Shown piece by piece: positions 7,218-15,570 of a DNA stretch of 60,628 nt (its first letter is position 1; each line of letters begins with the position of its first letter). Source of the DNA: Bradyrhizobium yuanmingense (GTDB taxonomy: Bacteria; Pseudomonadota; Alphaproteobacteria; Rhizobiales; Xanthobacteraceae). The stretch is from positions 1 to 60,628 of the forward strand of contig NZ_JARFML010000044.1 in NCBI RefSeq assembly GCF_029167105.1, in the 5' to 3' direction. The notes below the pieces were generated by a model. The model saw only the letters and a list, made by a program, of their open reading frames with translations. It was not told the DNA's origin and ran no database searches. The translations under genes were made by a program, and so were the position numbers.

Positions 7218-9506
7218 ATGAGGCGTGGCGACGGGCAAACGTTCGGTTGGGAACGGGTGATGAAGGCTGGTCTGGGTATGGCCGGTCTGGGCGTGGTTTT
7301 GCAGGTGACACCGACGCTTGCACAGGTCTCCGGGTCCAATTCGGGATCGACGGCCGCGACATTGCCGCCCGTCACCGTGGAGGCGCCGAACCAGGTGCGC
7401 CCGCGCGCCGTGTCTGCCCAGCGCACTTCACCGTCGCAACGCGGTCGTGTCGCGGCGCAACGCAATGCCGCCTCCAGGCAAGCCGCAAGCCAGGATGCGC
7501 GCGAGGCAGGTGGCGGTCCTGCCACGTCGAGCGAGAGAAGCTACGTTGCCAGCAGCAGCTCTGCGGGCACCAAGACGAACACGCCCCTGCTGGAGACGCC
7601 GCAGTCGATCTCGGTCGTGACGCGCAAGGAGCTCAACGACCGCGCCGTGCAGACGCTGACGCAGGCAGTCGGCTATGAGCCGGGCGTGCGCATCGATGCC
7701 TCAGGCTACGATCCGCGCTTCGATGCCATCTCGATCCGCGGCTTCGACATCACCTATAACGGCATCTATCTCGACGGCCTGCGTCTCGTCGGCGCTGGCC
7801 TTGGCGTGTTCAAGACGGAGCCCTATGGGGTCGACAGCATCACCGTGGTCCGCGGCCCGAGCTCGGCGCTCTACGGCCTCGGCTCGCCAGGCGGACTGGT
7901 CGATCTGCAAAGCAAGCTGCCGACCAGCCAGCCTTTCCACGAGGTGCAGACGCTGTTCGGCGACCGCGATCGCGTTCAGGGCAATTTCGATTTTTCGGGG
8001 CCGATCGATCCCAACGGCCAATTCTCCTATCGGCTGACCGGCCTAGTGCGAGACGCCGATGTGTTCGTGCCGGGCGGCAAGGACAACCGCACCTATGTCG
8101 CTCCCGCCATCACCTGGAGACCGGACCAATCGACAACCCTCACGCTTCTCGGCGCCTATCAGAAATCGAAGACGCCGGGGTCGATGTTCACCTATTCTTC
8201 GGGCATCGGGACGACGACGGACATCTTCACGGGCAGCCCGTCCTACAATTCGCTCGATCAGGAGCAGGGGCGTGTCGGCTATCTGTTCGAGCACGCGTTC
8301 GACAACGCCGTGACCGTCCGCCAGAAATTCCGCTACGTCGATCTCGATGCGGTCACGCGCTATGTCGGTTTTCTCGGTGCTCCCGTCGGCAACGTCGTGT
8401 CGCGCTATACCGGCTACGTCCACGACACGCTGCAATCTGCCATCATGGACAACCAGGTCGAGGCGAAGCTCTCCACCGGCCCGGTGCAGCACACGCTCCT
8501 GGTCGGCACCGACTACACCTCGTCGAAGTTCACCGACAAGCAGGGGTTCGGCTTCGGCGTGTCCGATCTCAATCTGGCTGCGCCGGTCTATGCGCCGGAA
8601 TCCATTCCGGATCCCGCGATCTCCTCGTCCACGGCGCAGCGGCAAACCCAGTCCGGCGTCTACATTCAGGACCAGGCCAAACTCGACCACTGGATCCTGA
8701 CGCTGAGCGGCCGCAGCGACTGGGTCCGCACCACCGGCGAGGACCGGTTCGCGCTGACAAGACAGACGCAATCCGATCAGGCCTATAGTGGGCGGGCAGG
8801 CCTGACCTATGTGTTCGATTCCGGTGTGGCGCCCTACGTCGCCTATTCGACGTCGTTCTTTCCCAATCTCGGCGTCGATCCGTCCGGCGCCTTCTTCAAG
8901 CCGACCACCGGCAAGCAGACCGAGATCGGCGTAAAGTATCAGCCGCCGGGGACGCGAAGCCTCATTACCGCTGCCGTGTTCGACCTGACGCAGGATGGCG
9001 GCCTGGTGACGACGGGCACGGGCGTGACGGTCCAGCGTGGCGAGATTCAAAGCCGCGGCTTCGAGTTGCAGGGGCTTGCAAGCCTCGGCAATGGTTTCGA
9101 CATCACCTCGTCCTACACCTATCTCGACATGGTCACCAAGCAGGCCGGCGACAGCGCGTTGGTCGGCAAGTTTCCGTCGGGCAATCCTCCGCACACCGTG
9201 ACGCTGTGGGGCAATTACGCCCTGCCGCTGGCTGGCCCCTTCGCTGGCCTGAGCGTCGGTGCCGGCGCGCGCTACATGTCTTGGAGCTATGGCGATGATC
9301 AGAACACGTTCAAGAACAGTTCGGTGACCCTGGTCGACGCCGCGCTGAAATACGACTTCGGCGAGGCGGCGAAGGAGCTGAAAGGACTTCAGTTCCAGGT
9401 CAACGCCAGGAACCTGTTCAATGTGCACTACACGACGTGTCAGGTCGGCTACTGCTACCGCGGCGCGCCGCTGACCGTCATCGCCACGCTCGGCTATCGC
9501 TGGTGA
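7218..9506 (+). CDS. TonB-dependent siderophore receptor
   Basis: This 762-aa outer-membrane receptor imports a ferric siderophore using TonB energy. I chose the ATG at 7218 because GGGGAAG sits 4 bp before it; an ATG at 7259 is out of this frame's best context and an upstream open frame through the araC gene is not real. A signal-like segment (MKAGLGMAGLGVVLQVTPTL) is followed by an Ala/Ser/Thr-rich linker to about residue 110. Then comes the plug (TPQSISVVTRKELNDRAVQT, SIRGFDITYNGIYLDGLRL, VVRGPSSALYG). The beta-barrel ends in the terminal aromatic signature LGYRW. It resembles FhuA/FpvA-type hydroxamate receptors. Its own AraC regulator lies upstream. Confidence 0.9.
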   Translation: MRRGDGQTFGWERVMKAGLGMAGLGVVLQVTPTLAQVSGSNSGSTAATLPPVTVEAPNQVRPRAVSAQRTSPSQRGRVAAQRNAASRQAASQDAREAGGGPATSSERSYVASSSSAGTKTNTPLLETPQSISVVTRKELNDRAVQTLTQAVGYEPGVRIDASGYDPRFDAISIRGFDITYNGIYLDGLRLVGAGLGVFKTEPYGVDSITVVRGPSSALYGLGSPGGLVDLQSKLPTSQPFHEVQTLFGDRDRVQGNFDFSGPIDPNGQFSYRLTGLVRDADVFVPGGKDNRTYVAPAITWRPDQSTTLTLLGAYQKSKTPGSMFTYSSGIGTTTDIFTGSPSYNSLDQEQGRVGYLFEHAFDNAVTVRQKFRYVDLDAVTRYVGFLGAPVGNVVSRYTGYVHDTLQSAIMDNQVEAKLSTGPVQHTLLVGTDYTSSKFTDKQGFGFGVSDLNLAAPVYAPESIPDPAISSSTAQRQTQSGVYIQDQAKLDHWILTLSGRSDWVRTTGEDRFALTRQTQSDQAYSGRAGLTYVFDSGVAPYVAYSTSFFPNLGVDPSGAFFKPTTGKQTEIGVKYQPPGTRSLITAAVFDLTQDGGLVTTGTGVTVQRGEIQSRGFELQGLASLGNGFDITSSYTYLDMVTKQAGDSALVGKFPSGNPPHTVTLWGNYALPLAGPFAGLSVGAGARYMSWSYGDDQNTFKNSSVTLVDAALKYDFGEAAKELKGLQFQVNARNLFNVHYTTCQVGYCYRGAPLTVIATLGYRW

Positions 9507-9537
9507 GCGGAGCCGCCGGGCGGACGCGGCGGGACGA

Positions 9538-9876
9538 TTACCAATAGATCCCGTGGCGGTGCAGTTCGCGGATCACGCGGGCTTCGACGGACGGCTGCCG
9601 GCGTTTCGGCTTTGGCGTTTCGCTCGTCCTTGCCGGCGTCGTGCTTGATTGCACCGGAGCTGCGGTGGTCGATGTCGTTGCGGCCGGTGCGGTCGGCGTC
9701 TGGACGTTTGCCGGTGACGCTTGCGTCGCCTGCGGCGGCACGGCGACCGGCGCGGCCGGCTGCTCGGTGGCCGGTTGCTTCGAATCGGCCGCCGCCAGGC
9801 TGAGGCTCCGCGAGCCTCCGCCATGGGCCTGGCTTGCCAGCAGCGACATGGCTGCGATCAGGATCAGCTTGCGCAT
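9538..9876 (-). CDS. Secreted Ala/Pro/Thr-rich small protein, 112 aa
   Basis: It starts MRKLILIAAMSLLASQAHGG, a clear signal peptide with cleavage near residue 19-20. A low-complexity Ala/Pro/Thr/Ser stretch follows to about residue 85. The basic end PKRRQPSVEARVIRELHRHG is the only ordered-looking part and ends in YW. GGGG seven bases before the ATG supports the start. It converges on the receptor gene (31 bp between stops). Function unknown; an extended periplasmic or wall-associated peptide is likely. Confidence 0.7.
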   Translation of the reverse strand: MRKLILIAAMSLLASQAHGGGSRSLSLAAADSKQPATEQPAAPVAVPPQATQASPANVQTPTAPAATTSTTAAPVQSSTTPARTSETPKPKRRQPSVEARVIRELHRHGIYW

Positions 9877-10279
9877 GGTAATCCCCGTCATCTGGTCAAT
9901 CGATCTGACCCAATTCCCTTGGACTTCATGGGATTAGCGCGCGAGTCGGTGCGCGCCGATCTCGATCAGGGTGGTCCGGCAGGACAGGCGATAGATCAGG
10001 CTGAAAAGTTGACCCCACATGACCGAACTCCGTTGTTGATCAATGCAGGGAATTCTAGCCCGCCTGCCTTTCCGGCGTTTTTCGCCGAATGAGGAAAATG
10101 GCTTCGTCCGGGGGCGGCGCGATGTCGTCGCAACAGTCCGGACGAAGTCGCCTCACGCGCGCGTGAAGCGGCGCGCGAGCGGGGCCGATCGGATTCCGAT
10201 CAAGGCCGGTAGTTCTCCCGGGATGAAGCGCGCGCAGCGCGGCAGTAACGTGCGGGCGGCCTTCAGCCCCGGTTATTGT
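9877..10279. other. Gene-free stretch
   Basis: About 400 bp between divergent small genes. I see no convincing ORF, RNA gene or long repeat. It presumably holds the two promoters. Confidence 0.5.
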
Positions 10280-10441
10280 ATGAGTTCCGATCGCCAAGAC
10301 GATCCGCCGATCCTCATCTGCTCAAAATGCAGACGGCCAATGAAATTCCTGGCGACACTACCTGGAATAGTCACGCTGCCTGCGGAGCACGTCTATCATT
10401 GCGTCCAGTGCCGTCGCGTCGACACGATTCGGCTGAAGTGA
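10280..10441 (+). CDS. Small zinc-ribbon protein, 53 aa
   Basis: The product begins MSSDRQDDPPILICSKCRRP. Two cysteine pairs, C-S-K-C at 14-17 and C-V-Q-C near 44-47, are set about 26 residues apart, as in a rubredoxin-like or zinc-ribbon fold. A longer in-frame start exists at 10043, but its extra 79 residues are arginine-rich and look non-coding. It is 104 bp before the PRC-barrel gene, which has its own promoter. No specific function can be given; binding of zinc is inferred. Confidence 0.72.
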   Translation: MSSDRQDDPPILICSKCRRPMKFLATLPGIVTLPAEHVYHCVQCRRVDTIRLK

Positions 10442-10505
10442 CGCTCTGGTGGCCGGGGCGGGCCGCTTGCAGCAATTGTAGCTGCTCCCGCCGCCGCGAA
10501 ACCGG

Positions 10506-10514
10506 TGCTATAAT
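10506..10514 (+). promoter_or_regulatory. Extended -10 promoter for the PRC-barrel gene
   Basis: TGCTATAAT is a perfect consensus -10 (TATAAT at 10509-10514) with the extended TGn element. There is no clear -35. Transcription would start near 10521, 25 bp before a strong AGGGAGGAG ribosome site and the ATG. Consensus -10 boxes are rare in this GC-rich DNA. Confidence 0.6.
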
Positions 10515-10545
10515 ATCGTGAACACAAGAGAACAGGGAGGAGACC

Positions 10546-10878
10546 ATGAACCACACCATGGTTCCCAGTGATCGCGTGGAGCACGTCGCCGTCTACGGAC
10601 GCGACGGCACGAAGCTCGGCACGATCGAGCGGTTGATGCTCGACAAGATGAGCGGAACGGTTGCCTATGCCGTGATCAAGACCGGCGGGCTGCTCGGTAC
10701 GCGTCACCATTATCCGCTGCAGTGGAGCGCGCTGAAGTACGATCCAGCACGGCAGGCGTTCCAGATCGAGCAGACGCTGGACGAACTCAGCAGCGGCCCG
10801 TGCGAGTTCGATGGCGACGCGTTCGACTGGGGCGACCGCTCGCGGCCCTACCCGCATCCGCACTACTGGTCGGTCTAG
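10546..10878 (+). CDS. PRC-barrel domain protein
   Basis: This 110-aa protein has a PRC-barrel fold over about residues 6-75 (VAVYGRDGTKLGTIERLMLD, YAVIKTGGLLGTRHHYPLQW) and a tail rich in aromatic residues and prolines (YPHPHYWSV). PRC-barrel proteins of this size are common stress-related cytoplasmic proteins in Bradyrhizobium; their role is poorly defined. Strong ribosome site GGGAGGAG and a near-consensus promoter suggest high expression. Confidence 0.85.
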   Translation: MNHTMVPSDRVEHVAVYGRDGTKLGTIERLMLDKMSGTVAYAVIKTGGLLGTRHHYPLQWSALKYDPARQAFQIEQTLDELSSGPCEFDGDAFDWGDRSRPYPHPHYWSV

Positions 10879-10963
10879 TGGGAAACGGCCGGCCAGCTCG
10901 CATGCTCGGCGCGAATGCGGCTGGCTCAAGCGGTGGCCGAGCGTTGTCCGACGCGAGCGCCCG

Positions 10964-11398
10964 CTATCCCGCGAGCGGCTGCTCGCCGACCTTGGGCCAA
11001 TAGGTGCCAAAGCTCCAGAGGCCGCCCTCCACGTCGCGTGCGGCGAAATCGCGGCTGCCATAATCGGTCGTGGTGGGCTCCATCTCGATCTGCGCCCCGG
11101 CGGCTTTCACCTTTTGATAGAGCGCGTCGGGATCAGCGACAGCCAGATAGACGGCGTCCGTCCGCCGGGCGTCGATGTCACCAATCAGTTTGCCGTAGGC
11201 GTCGTCGCGATGCGCGCCCAGCATGAGGATCGACGATCCGAACGCCAGCTCGGCGTGAACGACCGTGCCCTCCTTGCGGTAAACCACCCGTTCGGCAAAG
11301 CCGAGAACGTTCTTCAGCCAGGCGATCATCGCCTCGGCATCCTTGCAGCGCATGGTGTGGTAGAGGCGCGGCGCTTCATAGCCGTTTGTCTGGCTCAT
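10964..11398 (-). CDS. VOC-family (glyoxalase/bleomycin-resistance fold) protein
   Basis: This 144-aa protein is built of two beta-alpha-beta-beta-beta modules: YHTMRCKDAEAMIAWLKNVL at the start and DAVYLAVADPDALYQKVKAA in the middle, then YGSRDFAARDVEGGLWSFGT at the end. It is of the PhnB-like type. A ribosome site GGAGAG precedes the ATG. It lies 108 bp downstream of an AraC regulator on the same strand, which may control it. Substrate unknown. Confidence 0.85.
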   Translation of the reverse strand: MSQTNGYEAPRLYHTMRCKDAEAMIAWLKNVLGFAERVVYRKEGTVVHAELAFGSSILMLGAHRDDAYGKLIGDIDARRTDAVYLAVADPDALYQKVKAAGAQIEMEPTTTDYGSRDFAARDVEGGLWSFGTYWPKVGEQPLAG

Positions 11399-11506
11399 GA
11401 CACTCTCCGAGTTGCTTATCGAAACCGACCCTAGTTCGGATCATGGCGGCCGGCTTGAACAAATGGGACCTGACCGAGCCTCGCGCCGACTCGCGCTGTT
11501 TTGGCG

Positions 11507-12334
11507 CTAGCCTCCGCCGTCCCGCATCAGGCGTGGATCGACGACATCAAGCCGCGCGGCCCATCCGGTCGGCGTCTCGCCGCTGAACAAGCGGAAATCG
11601 CGCGCAAGATGTGCCTGGTCGGCATAGCCGGCGTCCGCGGCAATGGCCGCCCAGCCGCCTGCGCCATCCGTCCGGGCCAGGACGCAAGCGCGATGAAAGC
11701 GCAGCATCTGCGCCAGCACCTTTAGCGGGACGCCGATCTCGTGATGGAAGCGGCGCGTGAGATGCTTGCGGCTCCAGCCGATGTCGGAGGCAATGTCGGC
11801 GATCCTGACCGCGCCCGCGCCTCGCCAGAGCGTGTCCAGCGCGAAAGCGACCTCAGGCGAGGGCTCGTGTATGGCGCGGCGAAGCACGAAGTCTTCCACG
11901 ATCTCGAATCGTCGCTGCCAGCCGGCCGCCTCGGCCACCCTGGCGCGGAGCTCCCCACCGTGCCGTCCCAGAATGTCGTCGAGGCCGACGATCCGCGCGG
12001 TCAGATCGGGCACGGCGTCTCCGAAGAAGCGATACGCCCCAAGCGGCGTGAAATCGACCTGAACGCATTCGGCGCGCCCGTCGGATTCGATCACGACCGG
12101 CCCGGGAAAAAGACCCGCCGCGAAACTCGGCCGCGCATCGGCGGTGTCCGGTCGGTGTCCGAGCGCAATGCGGAAGGGCGTTCCCAAATTCACCAGCAGA
12201 GGCAGTGCAAGCGGCGCGGCGTGGCGGAAGGCGGCCAGGCCGATGCCGCGCTCGCGGTAGAAGGAAATGCTGGAGACCAGCCGCGCAAGGCGCGGCGAGG
12301 GCGGTCGACGGATGACATCGGGAGGTGCGTCCAT
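11507..12334 (-). CDS. AraC-family regulator with DUF6597-like N-terminus
   Basis: This 275-aa regulator has an N-terminal domain with the GLFPGPVVIESDGRAECVQV and FTPLGAYRFFG pattern of DUF6597-type AraC proteins. The C-terminal AraC HTH spans about 170-260 (VRIADIASDIGWSRKHLTRR, WAAIAADAGYADQAHLARDF). A GTG one codon before the ATG could also serve as start. It faces away from the box cluster and is followed by the VOC gene. Ligand unknown. Confidence 0.85.
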   Translation of the reverse strand: MDAPPDVIRRPPSPRLARLVSSISFYRERGIGLAAFRHAAPLALPLLVNLGTPFRIALGHRPDTADARPSFAAGLFPGPVVIESDGRAECVQVDFTPLGAYRFFGDAVPDLTARIVGLDDILGRHGGELRARVAEAAGWQRRFEIVEDFVLRRAIHEPSPEVAFALDTLWRGAGAVRIADIASDIGWSRKHLTRRFHHEIGVPLKVLAQMLRFHRACVLARTDGAGGWAAIAADAGYADQAHLARDFRLFSGETPTGWAARLDVVDPRLMRDGGG

Positions 12335-12485
12335 CACGCGCTAACGCTCCGTCGCTTCGCGCTCCATGCGTATGGTGTCGGGGAGCGTGTCGGTCATGCC
12401 TTGAGTTTAGCAGGCGATCGCCGCGGAACTCAAATGACCCGGTGCGTGGCACGCCGTCGAATTGTGCCGAAGCGCTGCCGCCCCG

Positions 12486-12881
12486 TCACGGCCGGTTGCG
12501 CATCCAGTCGGCCAGGCCGGACAGCGCCTTGTCGAGATCCTGCCGCGCGCCGGCGTCGGCGATCGTCTCCTCCATCGCGCCCCGCATGCACAGCATCCAG
12601 GCGTCGCGCTCGGCGTCCCCAATGGCAAAGCCGAAATGGCGCTGGCGCAGCCGTGGATGGCCTTTCTCGGGGGTATAGAGCCGCGGGCCGCCGGTCCACT
12701 CGGTGAGGTAGCGCTTCAGCACGTCCCTGATCAGGCCGAGATCGTCCGCATGCATGGCGCGGATGATCTTCGCCTCCGGCAGGGTGTCCATGCGGTCGTA
12801 GAAACGGTCGACGAGAGCCTCGATCGTAGCGCGGCCGCCGATCCGCTCGAACATGGAGATGGCGACGTCGGCGGAGGTCAT
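12486..12881 (-). CDS. Group II truncated hemoglobin
   Basis: This 131-aa 2/2 globin shows the N-terminal FERIGGRATIEALVDRFYDR, the EF/F region TGGPRLYTPEKGHPRLRQRH with the proximal histidine, and W in DAERDAWMLCM (the G8 tryptophan of groups II and III). Such globins bind O2 and react with NO or peroxide. It starts 2 bp after the boxR stop, so it is co-transcribed with the benzoyl-CoA-sensing repressor. An oxygen-handling role beside the O2-dependent BoxB epoxidase is plausible but inferred. Confidence 0.88.
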   Translation of the reverse strand: MTSADVAISMFERIGGRATIEALVDRFYDRMDTLPEAKIIRAMHADDLGLIRDVLKRYLTEWTGGPRLYTPEKGHPRLRQRHFGFAIGDAERDAWMLCMRGAMEETIADAGARQDLDKALSGLADWMRNRP

Positions 12882-12883
12882 CT

Positions 12884-13792
12884 CTACAGCGCCACGCTGC
12901 GCAGCCCGAAGCTGCGGGCTTCGTTCTGCAGCACCGGCCGCACCGCATCGATCAGGCGCACGGCGGCGGCGTCGACCGACAGCCCCGCGGTATCCACCAC
13001 CGCGGTTGCGCGCGAATAGAGCGGCTCGCGGCTGAGCAGAATATTGCGCAGCTCCGTCATCGCCGAGCGATCATCCGCCATCGGGCGCAGATCGCCCTGG
13101 CGGCGGACGCGCGCCATGTGCTCCTCGGGCTCGGCCTTCAGCCAGATCGTGTAGAACGAGCTCAGGACCTGATCGAAGGTCAGGGGCTCGGAGACGATGC
13201 CGCCGCCGGTTGCCAGCACCATCAGCTCGTTGCGCGCGAGCAGCTGTTGCAGCGCCGCCTGCTCCATGCGGCGAAAGCCTTCCTGGCCGTACAGCGCGAT
13301 GATCTCGGCGACCGAGAGCCCGTTCTGCTGCTCGACCTCCTTGTTCAGCTCGACAAAACTCCAGCCGATCTTCTTCGCCAGCATCCGGCCAAGTGTCGAC
13401 TTGCCGGCGCCGCGCAGGCCGATAAGCGCGATGCCGCAGAATGGCGCGCGCCGCGGCGCGGAGGCGCTGCCGCCGGCGAGCAGATCCTTGGCCTGCGCGA
13501 TTTGGCTGGGCGTCGCCTTGCGCAAGAGGTCGCGAAACATCTGCCAGTCCGGCGTCGGATCGGCGCTGGGCAGCAAATCTTCGAGATGGGCGCCCATCGC
13601 GTCGGAGACGCGGCGCAGCAGCACGATCGAGACATTGCCCTTGCCGCTCTCGAGCTGCGCGATGTAGCGCTCCGAAATCCCCGACACCTTGGCGAGCACT
13701 TTGCGCGACATGCCGCGCAGCGCGCGCATGGTGCGCACACGCTGGCCGAGTTGTTCGAGGAAGCGGGATTCGGCGTCGGGACTTTCGGTCAT
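12884..13792 (-). CDS. boxR: BoxR: XRE regulator fused to shikimate-kinase-like domain
   Basis: This 302-aa protein has an XRE helix-turn-helix at about 12-70 (LGQRVRTMRALRGMSRKVLA) and a linker. A shikimate-kinase-like domain runs from about 117, with P-loop GLRGAGKS at 125-132. This architecture is that of BoxR/BzdR, the repressors that sense benzoyl-CoA through the kinase-like domain. It is divergent from benzoate-CoA ligase, as expected. It should bind TGCA-N6-TGCA operators; exact copies lie before boxC and before the ABC importer, and only a degenerate one lies in its own divergent promoter. Confidence 0.93.
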   Translation of the reverse strand: MTESPDAESRFLEQLGQRVRTMRALRGMSRKVLAKVSGISERYIAQLESGKGNVSIVLLRRVSDAMGAHLEDLLPSADPTPDWQMFRDLLRKATPSQIAQAKDLLAGGSASAPRRAPFCGIALIGLRGAGKSTLGRMLAKKIGWSFVELNKEVEQQNGLSVAEIIALYGQEGFRRMEQAALQQLLARNELMVLATGGGIVSEPLTFDQVLSSFYTIWLKAEPEEHMARVRRQGDLRPMADDRSAMTELRNILLSREPLYSRATAVVDTAGLSVDAAAVRLIDAVRPVLQNEARSFGLRSVAL

Positions 13793-13828
13793 GAGCCTTC
13801 TTTACAGGGGTCCTGCGGCGCGTTTTAA

Positions 13829-13894
13829 TGAAACATAGTGCCTGCTGGCATTGACAGCAAGCCGCCGTGGTGTCTTTCTATGAATTATAATTCA
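13829..13894. promoter_or_regulatory. boxR/bcl divergent control region
   Basis: The 115-bp gap holds two notable elements. TGAA-N6-TGCC at 13829-13842 (spacer ACATAG) is a degenerate form of the BoxR motif and aligns with TGAA-N6-TGCA near boxC. TGAATTATAATTCA at 13881-13894 is a perfect 14-bp AT-rich palindrome placed just 13 bp before the bcl start, where a bound protein would block initiation. No exact TGCA-N6-TGCA is present here. Confidence 0.4.
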
Positions 13895-13907
13895 AAATTC
13901 CGGGGAG

Positions 13908-15455
13908 ATGTCCGTGAGCGAGGGATCCTACAATGCGGTGACCTGGCTGCTCGACCGTAATGTCGAGGCGGGCCGCGGCAACAAGCTCGCCTTCGACGAC
14001 ACCGTCTTGCGGCTCACCTATGGCGAGCTCCAGCAACAGACCCGGCGCGCCGCCAACATGCTGCGCCGGCTCGACGTCCGCCGCGAGGAGCGCGTGGCGA
14101 TGATCATGCTGGACACGGTCGACTTCCCGATCGTGTTCCTGGGCGCGATCCGCGCCGGCATCGTGCCGGTGCCGCTCAACACGCTGCTGACTGCGGACCA
14201 ATACGCCTACATCCTCGCCGACTGCCGCGCGCGCGTGCTGTTCGTGTCCGAAGCGCTCTATCCCGTCATCAGGGACGTCGTCGGCCGCATGCCGGATCTC
14301 GAGCATGTCGTGGTCTCCGGCGCCAAGCAGAACGGTCACAAGCAGCTCGCCGAAGAGCTCGCCGGCGAGAGCGACCAGTTCACCACCGCGGCGACCCACC
14401 CGGATGAGCCGGCGTTCTGGCTCTATTCGTCGGGGTCGACGGGCATGCCGAAGGGCGTGCGCCATATCCATTCCAATTTGCAGGCGACCGCCGACACCTA
14501 TGCCAAGCAGGTGCTCGGCATTCGCGAGAGCGATGTGTGTCTCTCCGCGGCGAAATTGTTCTTTGCCTATGGCCTCGGCAATGCGCTGACCTTCCCGATG
14601 TCGGTCGGCGCCAGCGTGATCCTCAACAGCGAGCGGCCGACGCCGGCGCGCATGTTCGACCTGATGAACCGCTACAATCCCTCGATCTTCTACGGCGTGC
14701 CGACCTTGTTCGCGGCGATGCTCAACGACGAGACGATGAAGAGCGAGCGCGGCGGCAAGGCTTTGCGCATCTGCACCTCCGCCGGCGAAGCGCTGCCGGA
14801 ATCCGTCGGCCACAGCTGGAAGGCACGCTTCGGTGTCGACATTCTCGACGGCGTCGGCTCGACGGAGCTGTTGCACATTTTTCTGTCGAACGCGCCCGGC
14901 GACATCAAATACGGCTCGTCCGGCAAGCCGGTGCCGGGCTATGCGGTGCGGCTCGTCAACGAGGCCGGGCAGGACGTCGCCGACGGCGAGGTCGGCGAAC
15001 TCCTGGTCGATGCGCCCTCGGCCGGCGAGGGCTACTGGAACCAGCGTCACAAGAGCCGCCGCACCTTCGAGGGGCCGTGGACCCGCACCGGCGACAAATA
15101 CATCCGTGACGCCGATGGCCGCTACACCTTCTGCGGCCGCGCCGACGACATGTTCAAGGTCTCCGGCATCTGGGTCTCGCCGTTCGAGGTCGAAAGCGCG
15201 CTGATCACCCATCCGGCCGTGCTGGAAGCTGCCGTCGTGCCCGAGGCAGATCCGGAAGGCTTGCTGAAGCCCAAGGCCTTCGTCGTGCTGCGCCCGGGCG
15301 CCAAGACGACGGATTTGCAGGAGATGCTCAAGGAGCACGTCAAGCAGAAGATCGGCCCCTGGAAATATCCGCGCTGGATCGATGTGGTGGATTCGCTGCC
15401 GAAGACCGCGACCGGAAAGATCCAGCGGTTCAAGCTGCGGGAAGGCGTGCATTAA
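13908..15455 (+). CDS. bclA: Benzoate-CoA ligase
   Basis: This 515-aa ANL-superfamily enzyme activates benzoate with ATP and CoA to benzoyl-CoA, the first step of the box pathway. The AMP-binding loop YSSGSTGMPKG is at about 172-182, the aromatic-pocket region SAAKLFFAYGLGNALTFPMS follows, then DGVGSTELLHIF, GDKY and the C-terminal catalytic lysine in PKTATGKIQRFKLR. Length fits the family (about 520). GGGGAG is 6 bp before an in-frame GTG at 13914 but abuts the ATG at 13908, so the true start may be the GTG. It is first gene of the plus-strand box genes. Confidence 0.92.
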   Translation: MSVSEGSYNAVTWLLDRNVEAGRGNKLAFDDTVLRLTYGELQQQTRRAANMLRRLDVRREERVAMIMLDTVDFPIVFLGAIRAGIVPVPLNTLLTADQYAYILADCRARVLFVSEALYPVIRDVVGRMPDLEHVVVSGAKQNGHKQLAEELAGESDQFTTAATHPDEPAFWLYSSGSTGMPKGVRHIHSNLQATADTYAKQVLGIRESDVCLSAAKLFFAYGLGNALTFPMSVGASVILNSERPTPARMFDLMNRYNPSIFYGVPTLFAAMLNDETMKSERGGKALRICTSAGEALPESVGHSWKARFGVDILDGVGSTELLHIFLSNAPGDIKYGSSGKPVPGYAVRLVNEAGQDVADGEVGELLVDAPSAGEGYWNQRHKSRRTFEGPWTRTGDKYIRDADGRYTFCGRADDMFKVSGIWVSPFEVESALITHPAVLEAAVVPEADPEGLLKPKAFVVLRPGAKTTDLQEMLKEHVKQKIGPWKYPRWIDVVDSLPKTATGKIQRFKLREGVH

Positions 15456-15463
15456 TAGCAGCC

Positions 15464-15546
15464 GTCATGGCCGGGCTTGACCCGGCCATCCACGCGCCGC
15501 CACGCATGAGCAAAGACGTGGATGCCCGGGTCAAGCCCGGGCATGA
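15464..15546. repeat. REP-like inverted repeat in the box cluster
   Basis: About 30-bp arms, 15464-15495 and 15517-15546, begin GTCATGGCCGGG and end CCCGGGCATGAC. The repeat forms a long stem between the ligase and hydrolase genes. A sister copy lies between boxC and boxB. Confidence 0.75.
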
Positions 15547-15570
15547 CGATCGAGAGAGAAGAGTGCAGAA

